From NCBI GenBank assembly GCA_020024735.1, contig JAHHTI010000071.1:1-5014 (forward strand): 5,014 bases of DNA, in the 5' to 3' direction. Below the pieces are notes generated by a model, which saw only the letters and a program-made list of their open reading frames with translations, ran no database searches and was not told the DNA's origin. Source of the stretch: Mycoplasmataceae bacterium (lineage in GTDB: Bacteria; Bacillota_I; Bacilli_A; Mycoplasmatales; Mycoplasmoidaceae). The number at the start of each line of letters is the position of its first letter. Within the stretch, counting starts at the first letter, position 1. Shown here piece by piece: positions 1 through 5,014 of the stretch. The translations under genes were made by a program, and so were the position numbers.

Positions 1-922
1 CTGCAATATCATTTGCTGAGTTAATAACTAATCCTAAAACGTTATTTTCATCGTTAATAATATCGTAAGCTCACTTTATGGGTAAATGTTCTTCAATACT
101 TATTTCATCAAAAGTTAAAGACAAATTTTCAAATTTTAATTCAGGGATGCATTCATCGACATCGCTATATTTATTAATAGCTAATTTAATTGGCAATTTC
201 ATACTAGGAAAACTAGCACTCATTCAAATCGAATTATCACTATACATTACCATACTATGAACAATTGATTGAGGATGCAAAACTGCTTTAATTGCAGGTT
301 TACCAAATAGTCAATAAGCTTCCACTATTTCAAAACATTTGTTCATTAAAGTTGCACTATCTACTGAAATTTTATAGCCCATATTTCAGTTTGGATGTTG
401 AATAACTTCTTGAAAAGATATATTCTCCAATTCTTCTCTTTTTTTGAAATAAGTACTACCACCAGAACATGTAATAATTAATTGCTTAATATGTTCATTT
501 TTCCTTTCCAGTAAAGAAAATAATGACGAATGTTCTGAATCAATTGGATAGATTTTTACATTATTTTTTATAGCTAATTCATTAATAAACTTTCCTGCAA
601 TTACTAGCGATTCTTTATTTGCTAATGCTAAGTCTCTTTTGCTTTCAATTGCTTTAATACTTATTGGTAATCCTGCAACACCAGTAACTGCATTAACAAT
701 TAAATCTGGATTAGTTTTTTTAATTAATTCATCAACATCTTTAACACTTGATATAGATGGATTACTATGACATAAAAAATATTCTAATTTATACTTTTCA
801 ATAATAGGTCTAGCTTTTTCATAATTTTGATTAAAAGTTATTCCCACTAATTGATGTTCTCCAATGACATCTAACAGTTGAGTACTAATTGATCCAGTAG
901 CACCAAAAAGTAAAATTCTCAT
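1..922 (-). CDS. dxr: 1-deoxy-D-xylulose 5-phosphate reductoisomerase (DXR/IspC), partial at the C-terminus
   Basis: DXR converts 1-deoxy-D-xylulose 5-phosphate to 2-C-methyl-D-erythritol 4-phosphate with NADPH, the committed step of the MEP isoprenoid pathway in the cytosol. The window holds 307 codons; the family is usually about 380-400 residues, so roughly the last 75 are missing beyond position 1. Visible in order: Rossmann motif GATGSIS (7-13), ANKESLV (101-107), metal ligands in DSEH (D128, E130), SGG (S153), active-site loop HPNWNMG (176-182), DSATLMNK..E (188-198) and HPQSIVHS (216-223). Spacing from S153 to H176 to E198 equals that of E. coli S186, H209, E231. Four UGA codons encode Trp (179, 204, 233, 284). 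The ATG shares one base with the cdsA stop (TAATG), with AGGAG 7 nt upstream. Oddities: Ser13 replaces the last Gly of TGSIG and Cys196 replaces the Gly of NKG. Family assignment is secure; activity is inferred. Confidence 0.96.
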
Positions 923-2016
923 TAGAAAACTCCTATTAGTGCATTGAGAACATTACAAGAAGAATTACTTTCTTCAAAAATACTAGAACTTTGTGAGAAG
1001 AATCCTACAGCAACAATAATAATAAAATATAAAGTATAAACGAATGAATGAGAATCAAAACGGTCCAATATTCCTCCATGACCAGGAATTAAATTAGAAA
1101 AGTCTTTTATCTGGTATTTTCTTTTAATGGCAGAGAAAGATAAATCTCCAATAATAGAAATAGTTGATAAAGTAATTAATATAACTATTACATTTACTCA
1201 TCATAATGGTTTTGCTGCATATTCTTTATCAGGTAGTACAACGCTTACTGCTTTTTTAAAATTAACTCCAAAAAAGTCTTTTAACATATTGTGATTACAT
1301 GAAGCAAAAGAATACGAAACCAAAATAGCTAGTAATATACAAATAGTAGCAATAATTCCAAAGATAGCACCTTCAATGGTTTTCTTGGGTGATGTTTGTG
1401 GAGCTAACTTGTTTTTACCAAATAACGAACCACCAATATATGCACATGTGTCATTTAATACAGGAAGTAAAAATATTAATAACAATGTTGATCAAGACTT
1501 AGCAATAGAAATATAGAAAAATGAAATACTAAATAAACATAAAATATCTAATAAAAACATTTGAATAAGAGTTTCATGAATTAATAGTTTTTTATGATAA
1601 TGTAAATACAGGGAATACACAATATTAAATACAAAAAACGAAACAAAGAAAGCTAACAAGAAATAAAAAGTTTTTTTCTGTGCAGTTCATCAATCACAGT
1701 AGTATTGACAACATACTAAAATTACAAAGACAGTAGTAGTAATTAGTAGTATTAAAAATAAATGTAAATAATAAATTTTTTTATTGTTTTTGAAATAAAT
1801 TGAATTCACTTCAATAATGCCAAAAATAAAGATTGGTAAAAAGAAAATGTATTGCAATCATGCAAAAATACTTTTAATTATTGGAGAAGAAATTGGTGAT
1901 CAATTATTATATCTATCACCTAATCAACTGAAGATAAAAATAATTAAAAAATAAGCCACTATTCCTAGTGCAGATAGTGATCGTTGTTTAAAACTATTAC
2001 TTTTTAATAATTTCAT
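922..2016 (-). CDS. cdsA: Phosphatidate cytidylyltransferase (CDP-diacylglycerol synthase), long form
   Basis: CdsA is an integral membrane enzyme that condenses CTP with phosphatidic acid to give CDP-diacylglycerol, the precursor of phosphatidylglycerol and cardiolipin. The 364-residue product carries a complete family signature at 295-321 (S-x-I-K-R-x4-K-D ... PGHGGILDRFD). Upstream is the NDTCAYIGG segment (188-196) with SPKKTIEG (209-216), the usual D-T-x-A-Y and S-P-K-K-T-x-E-G motifs. Hydrophobic stretches near 16-31, 50-68, 82-102, 117-136, 152-187, 217-236, 274-291 and 325-340 suggest about eight or nine membrane spans. Eight UGA codons encode Trp, including two UGA-UGA pairs (109-110, 272-273). 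It is longer than typical bacterial CdsA (about 260-285 residues), with a longer N-terminal half and an extra loop at 237-273. ATG 2016 is chosen because GGAG lies 9 nt upstream; an in-frame ATG at 2049 would add 11 residues but has no SD. The gene overlaps uppS by 20 nt and dxr by 1 nt. Confidence 0.96.
930..934 (-). promoter_or_regulatory. Ribosome binding site for dxr inside the end of cdsA
   Basis: AGGAG on the minus strand lies 7 nt before the dxr ATG at 922, within the last codons of cdsA. With the 1-nt stop/start overlap it supports both this start and translational coupling of dxr to cdsA. Confidence 0.8.
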
Positions 2017-2704
2017 CTTTAACTGCTCCGAATCTTCTTGCTCTTCCATAATATTCTACAATATTATTAAACAATATTTCCTTAGTATATTCTGGTCAAA
2101 ATTTAGGTTCAAAAATAATTTCACTATAAGCAATTTGCCACAATAAGAAATTACTAATTCTTTTTTCACCAGAAGTTCTTATCAATAAATCAACATCTGG
2201 TAATTTATTAGTTAATAAACAACTTTCAAAATTTGTTTTATTAATACTTTTTTTGCTTTTGACTAATTCTTTAATTGCATAAATGATTTCATCTTGAGAA
2301 CCATAATTAAAAAAAATATTAACTTGTGTTTCATATTTAACAGTATTAACTTTGTGCTCAAATTCATTAATTTTTTTACTAAGAGATTTATCCAAATTTT
2401 TTTGAAACCCTATAATGTTCAAATTAATTTGATGTTCTTTAAAAAACTTCAATGACTTATTACTTAAATATTTTTCCAATAACTTCATTAAGAAATTAAC
2501 TTCTGTTTTACTACGATTCCAATTTTCTGTAGAGAAAGCAAAAAAGGAAATATATGGAATCGATTTTTCTTGACAACCTAAAATGATTTCAGGAATTCTT
2601 TTAGCTCCTTCGACATGACCAAAAGTTCTTTGTTGATGCAAACTTTTGGCATATCTACCATTTCCATCCATAATGAAAGCTATATGTTTTAAATCATTTG
2701 TCAT
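1997..2704 (-). CDS. uppS: Isoprenyl transferase, probable undecaprenyl diphosphate synthase (cis-prenyltransferase)
   Basis: UppS adds isopentenyl diphosphate units in cis to farnesyl diphosphate to make the C55 carrier lipid used for exported glycans. The 235-residue product is a normal length. Motifs seen: IMDGNGRYAK (11-20) with catalytic Asp13 (E. coli D26), GHVEGAKR with His30, FSTENWNRS (57-65), NYGSQDEI (133-140), and the C-terminal block D-x-L-L-I-R-T-S-G-E-K-R-I-S-N-F-L-L-W-Q (171-190) followed by AYSE (192-195). The last conserved Trp (203, in FWPEY) is UGA, while Trp62 and Trp189 are UGG. Deviations: Tyr18 stands where GRWA is usual, and GSQ where GGR is usual in the NYGGR motif. 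The ATG at 2704 follows frr by 17 nt with only a weak AGG upstream, so coupling to frr is possible. Product chain length is not readable from the sequence; a shorter or different cis-prenyl product is possible. Confidence 0.95.
2026..2029 (-). promoter_or_regulatory. Ribosome binding site that decides the cdsA start
   Basis: GGAG on the minus strand lies 9 nt before ATG 2016 and inside the uppS coding region. The alternative in-frame ATG at 2049 has only AT-rich sequence and no GGAG-like element before it, so 2016 is preferred. An in-frame TAG at 2058-2056 closes the frame further upstream. Confidence 0.65.
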
Positions 2705-2721
2705 TGATACCTAAATTCTAA

Positions 2722-3273
2722 TTAAATAACTAAAATGTCTTTTGATTTTTCTTCTAATAATGTTTCAACTTTTAAGTTGTATTTTTTAGTAACATTATCC
2801 AAATTAGTAGCATATGATTTTTTTTGATCTTCGGTTAATTCATTATCTTTTTTATACATATCTTGAATATCTTGACGTACTTTACGAATTTTAACTTTAG
2901 TATCTTCCGCAAGAACTTTAGCTTTTTTTACTAAATCTTTTCTCATATCTTCTGTTAATGGAGGAAAATTTAAACGAATCTTATCTGCATCAACTTGTGG
3001 ATTAACACCAATATTTGCTTGATTAATACCAGCAGCAATATCTTTAATAGTAGAAATATCATAAGGTTTTATAATTAAAGTTCTTGCTTCTGGAACAGAA
3101 ACGTTTGCTACATTTTGAATAGACACCATTTCACCATAGGAATTAACTCTTACGTGTTCTAGAACTGTTGCAGAAACTCTACCAGTTCTAATCTTAGAAA
3201 ATTCACTTTCTAATCAATCAAATGCTACTTGCACTTTTTCATTAAATTTTTCTTCATAGTTTTTTCATTCCAT
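2722..3273 (-). CDS. frr: Ribosome recycling factor (RRF)
   Basis: RRF works with EF-G to split the post-termination ribosome so subunits can be reused. The 183-residue product matches the family length of about 185. The N-terminal helix carries KIRTGR (27-32). The small domain follows with QNVANVSVPEARTLIIKPYD (53-72) and LNFPPLTEDMRKDLVKKAK (101-119), then KVRQDIQD with Arg133, equivalent to E. coli Arg132, and a charged coiled helical C-terminus. These are the three long helices and hinge domain of the family. Trp3 and Trp20 are UGA codons, so a reading under the standard code would lose the first 48 residues. ATG 3273 is fixed by a good SD whose first bases are the pyrH stop codon; the gap to pyrH is 11 nt. 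Its place between pyrH and uppS is the usual Firmicutes order. Confidence 0.98.
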
Positions 3274-3281
3274 AACAATAT

Positions 3282-3287
3282 CTCCTA
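3282..3287 (-). promoter_or_regulatory. Ribosome binding site for frr fused to the pyrH stop codon
   Basis: On the minus strand TAGGAG combines the pyrH TAG stop (3287-3285) with the GGAG that serves frr, 8 nt before its ATG. A ribosome ending pyrH would sit directly on the frr initiation site, which suggests translational coupling. Confidence 0.75.
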
Positions 3288-4007
3288 TTTAATAGTTGTA
3301 AATTTATTTTTCTTATTAACAGCATTAACTAATGAATTCTTTTCATCAAAATTAAAAACAATTAATTCTACATTGTTTTGTTGACACATTGTAATAGCAG
3401 TTAAATCCATTACCATTAACTTCTTTTCTATTACTTCTTGGTATGATAACTTATCAAATCTTTTAGCATTCTTATTTACTTTAGGATCTGCATCATAAAC
3501 ACCATCTACTCCATTTTTACCCATATAGATAGTGTCGCAATTGATTTGACATGCTCTTAAAGAAGCAGCGGTATCAGTGGTGAAAAAAGGAGAACCTGTG
3601 CCACCTGCAAAAATAGCAATGTTTCCAACATTAGCATTTAAGTAAGAATTTACATTTTCATAATTAAAAACTTCACAAGTTCCTTGAATACCCACAGATG
3701 AGAATACTTTAGCTGTACCTTCATTGTTTTTAATCGCATTAGCTAATGCAATGGAATTCATAATAGTAGCTAACATTCCCATTGCATCAGCATCATTAGG
3801 ATTCATATTAAGAGTTTTACCTAAGTTTCCTCTTCAAATATTACCACCACCAATAACAATTCCTACTTGGTGATTTTTAGATATAGTGACAAGTTGTTTA
3901 GCAATATCATTGATGAAGTTAGCATCAATAATTCCCTTAGATGCTTCACTAGCAAAAGAAGCACCTGACAACTTTACTATAATACGCTTAGTTTTTTTAT
4001 TTATCAT
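3285..4007 (-). CDS. pyrH: UMP kinase (uridylate kinase)
   Basis: PyrH phosphorylates UMP to UDP with ATP, an essential step in pyrimidine nucleotide supply. It is a cytosolic hexamer of the amino acid kinase fold, unrelated to eukaryotic UMP/CMP kinase. The 240-residue product has the family length. Motifs: KLSG (12-15), GGGNIWRG (53-60), GMLATIMN (77-84), GTGSPFFTTDTAA (136-148) for UMP binding, GVDGVYDADPK (166-176) for the nucleotide site, and VMDLTA (199-204). Trp58 of GGGNIWRG, usually Phe, is a UGA codon. Ala16 replaces the usual Glu of KLSGE. The ATG at 4007 is the only plausible start, since an in-frame TAA lies two codons before it. There is no SD; a strong AT hairpin over the tsf stop ends 6 nt before the ATG. 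The stop is TAG, overlapping the frr ribosome binding site. Confidence 0.98.
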
Positions 4008-4013
4008 AATTTA

Positions 4014-4038
4014 AAAATAAGAAGTTAATTCTTATTTT
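4014..4038 (-). repeat. Perfect 10-bp inverted repeat (RNA hairpin) across the tsf stop codon and tsf-pyrH gap
   Basis: Arms at 4014-4023 and 4029-4038 are perfect reverse complements (AAAATAAGAA / TTCTTATTTT) around a 5-nt loop. In the transcript the 5' arm contains the tsf UAA stop and the 3' arm is U-rich, ending 6 nt before the pyrH AUG. Only two pairs are G-C, so it is weak as a rho-independent terminator. It could be an attenuator, an RNA processing or stability element, or a means to present the pyrH start; the sequence does not decide between these. Confidence 0.6.
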
Positions 4039-4940
4039 CCTCCCATTTGAGCGGCAACTTCATCAGCAAAATTAGATTCTTTTTTTTCTATTCCTTCACC
4101 TAATTCATAACGGTACATTTTCTTAATTACTCCACCTGCTTTTTTAGCAAATGCAGCAACTGTCATACTATTGTCTTTAACAAATGGTTGATCTACTAAA
4201 CAAATTTCTTTAAGTAACTTGCTAACTTTTCCATTAATAATAGCATCTGCTCTTTTTAGTTTTTCTTCCTTAGCTTTACCTTCTGGTAAATGAGCCATTT
4301 CTTCTTCGTATTGTTTTTGTAGAATTTCTTTTTCAGAAGATAATCATGCTGGATCAACAGAAGATTCATCTAAATATTTAGGTGCCATTGCAGCTGTATG
4401 CATTGCTAAGTCTTTAGCATCTTCTTCACTAATCTTTCCTTCAATTAAAAGGGCAACTGCAATTCTTTTGTTATCATGAGTATAAATAGCAAATGTTTCA
4501 TTGTCATTCTTAGTGATAATATTTCCTCTACGGAAAGCAATTTTTTCACCAGTAGTTGCTGTTAATTGAACACCAGCTTCAGTGATTGGAGTTCCATTAA
4601 CACTAACATTCATAATTTGTGAATCATCATTAACTTGATTCATTATTGCGTCAAAAATATCATTAGTTAATTTAATAAAATTTTCATTTTTTGCAGTAAA
4701 GTCAGTTTGAGAGTTTACTTCCATAATAACAGCTTTGTTTCCTCTTGCTTCTGATTTTACAATTCCTTCATAAGCTATAGCACCAGCTTTTTTATTAGCC
4801 TTAGCCATTCCTTTTTCTCTTAATCATTTTTGTGCAGATTCTAAATCATCATTACATTCTGCTAATGCTTTTACACAGTCAGACATTCCTGCTTGTGTTA
4901 ATTCTCTTAATTGTTTTACTAATTCTGCTTTAGTTGCCAT
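4032..4940 (-). CDS. tsf: Translation elongation factor Ts (EF-Ts)
   Basis: EF-Ts is the guanine nucleotide exchange factor for EF-Tu: it displaces GDP so EF-Tu can rebind GTP and aminoacyl-tRNA. The 302-residue product has the normal length. The N-terminal UBA-like domain reads LRELTQAGMSDCVKAL (10-25), with WLREKGMAKANKKAG (39-53) after it. The core carries SQTDFTAKNENF (77-88); Asp80 and Phe81 match the E. coli EF-Ts residues that disturb the Mg2+ site of EF-Tu. The C-terminal part has QPFVKDNSMTV and ends in GEGIEKKESNFADEVAAQ. Trp39 and Trp199 are UGA codons. The ATG at 4940 has AAGGAGT 7 nt upstream and an extended -10 promoter further up. It is the first gene of the operon seen here. 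In many bacteria rpsB directly precedes tsf, but no rpsB coding end can be recognised in the 74 nt before this start. Confidence 0.98.
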
Positions 4941-4947
4941 ATCAAAT

Positions 4948-4954
4948 ACTCCTT
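4948..4954 (-). promoter_or_regulatory. Ribosome binding site for tsf
   Basis: AAGGAGT on the minus strand lies 7 nt before the tsf ATG. It is the strongest Shine-Dalgarno in the window and fixes the start. Confidence 0.85.
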
Positions 4955-4963
4955 AAATTTATC

Positions 4964-4982
4964 TATATGATTATATCATATA
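4964..4982. repeat. 8-bp dyad symmetry centred on the tsf -10 box
   Basis: TATATGAT and ATCATATA are perfect reverse complements around a 3-bp centre (4972-4974). The dyad covers the whole -10 hexamer. It could be an operator or simply a product of the AT-rich promoter; no known repressor is implied. Confidence 0.4.
4970..4978 (-). promoter_or_regulatory. Extended -10 promoter of the tsf operon
   Basis: The minus strand reads TGATATAAT, an exact TGnTATAAT extended -10 element. The hexamer 17 bp upstream (TTATAA, 4998-4993) matches only three of six bases of TTGACA, as expected where an extended -10 carries the promoter. Predicted transcription start is near 4963, giving a leader of roughly 22 nt that contains the SD. 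It is the likely promoter for tsf and all downstream genes. An AT-rich genome gives chance matches, but position and exactness argue for it. Confidence 0.7.
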
Positions 4983-5014
4983 CATAACTAGTTTATAATC
5001 TATTCTCATTAAAT

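Noticed and set aside
78..260. A 60-codon plus-strand open frame
   Set aside because: It lies wholly antisense to dxr, has no ribosome binding site and no recognisable domain; it is a shadow of the real gene.
386..388. dxr as a pseudogene ended by a stop codon
   Set aside because: The codon is UGA exactly where the family has the loop Trp of HPNW, and strong homology continues in the same frame to the window edge.
1901..1915. A minus-strand TATAAT inside cdsA
   Set aside because: It has no TG extension and no clear -35, and lies within coding sequence far from any gene start; it is expected by chance in such AT-rich DNA.
3130..3273. frr as an N-terminally truncated gene starting at 3129
   Set aside because: Reading UGA as Trp extends the frame to ATG 3273, restores KIRTGR and family length, and places a good SD before the start.
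4014..4038. The tsf-pyrH hairpin as a true rho-independent terminator
   Set aside because: The stem has only two G-C pairs and pyrH follows 6 nt later in the conserved operon with no visible promoter of its own, so full termination is unlikely.
1..5014. A novel defence, mobile or CRISPR-like system
   Set aside because: Six conserved housekeeping genes account for almost all of the sequence, and I found no direct repeat arrays, transposase motifs or unexplained coding frames.

Overview
This window comes from a strongly AT-rich genome that reads UGA as tryptophan (genetic code 4), which points to the Mollicutes (Mycoplasma, Ureaplasma or Spiroplasma type). The evidence is direct: six recognisable core genes are each interrupted by in-frame UGA codons. 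Several of these fall where the protein family has a conserved Trp or aromatic residue, for example HPN-W in DXR and GGGNI-W-RG in UMP kinase. By my reading, 18 of 20 Trp codons are UGA and 2 are UGG. All five gene ends inside the window use UAA or UAG. The genus cannot be fixed from the sequence. Retention of dxr together with uppS is limited to some mollicute lineages; from memory, Spiroplasma and some Pneumoniae-group mycoplasmas such as M. penetrans and M. gallisepticum are candidates.

All genes lie on the minus strand, so they are transcribed from high to low coordinates. The order is tsf (EF-Ts), pyrH (UMP kinase), frr (ribosome recycling factor), uppS (undecaprenyl diphosphate synthase), cdsA (CDP-diacylglycerol synthase), dxr (DXP reductoisomerase, running off the window at position 1). 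This is the classical Firmicutes order. Spacing is tight: 24, 11 and 17 nt between the first four genes, then a 20-nt uppS/cdsA overlap and a 1-nt cdsA/dxr overlap. One polycistronic mRNA is therefore likely. It appears to start at an extended -10 promoter (TGATATAAT) about 30 nt upstream of tsf. The only other non-coding DNA is the junctions between genes.

The operon joins translation (EF-Ts recharges EF-Tu, RRF recycles ribosomes), nucleotide supply (UMP kinase) and membrane precursors. CdsA makes CDP-diacylglycerol for phospholipids, DXR commits carbon to the MEP isoprenoid route, and UppS elongates isoprenyl diphosphates into the C55 carrier lipid.

I see no mobile element, CRISPR array, tRNA or rRNA, and no new multi-gene system. 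The points worth a second look are small: a perfect 10-bp hairpin over the tsf stop codon just ahead of a pyrH start that lacks a Shine-Dalgarno; an 8-bp dyad centred on the tsf -10 box; substitutions at normally conserved DXR and UppS positions; an over-length CdsA; and the presence of dxr and uppS in a presumably wall-less organism.
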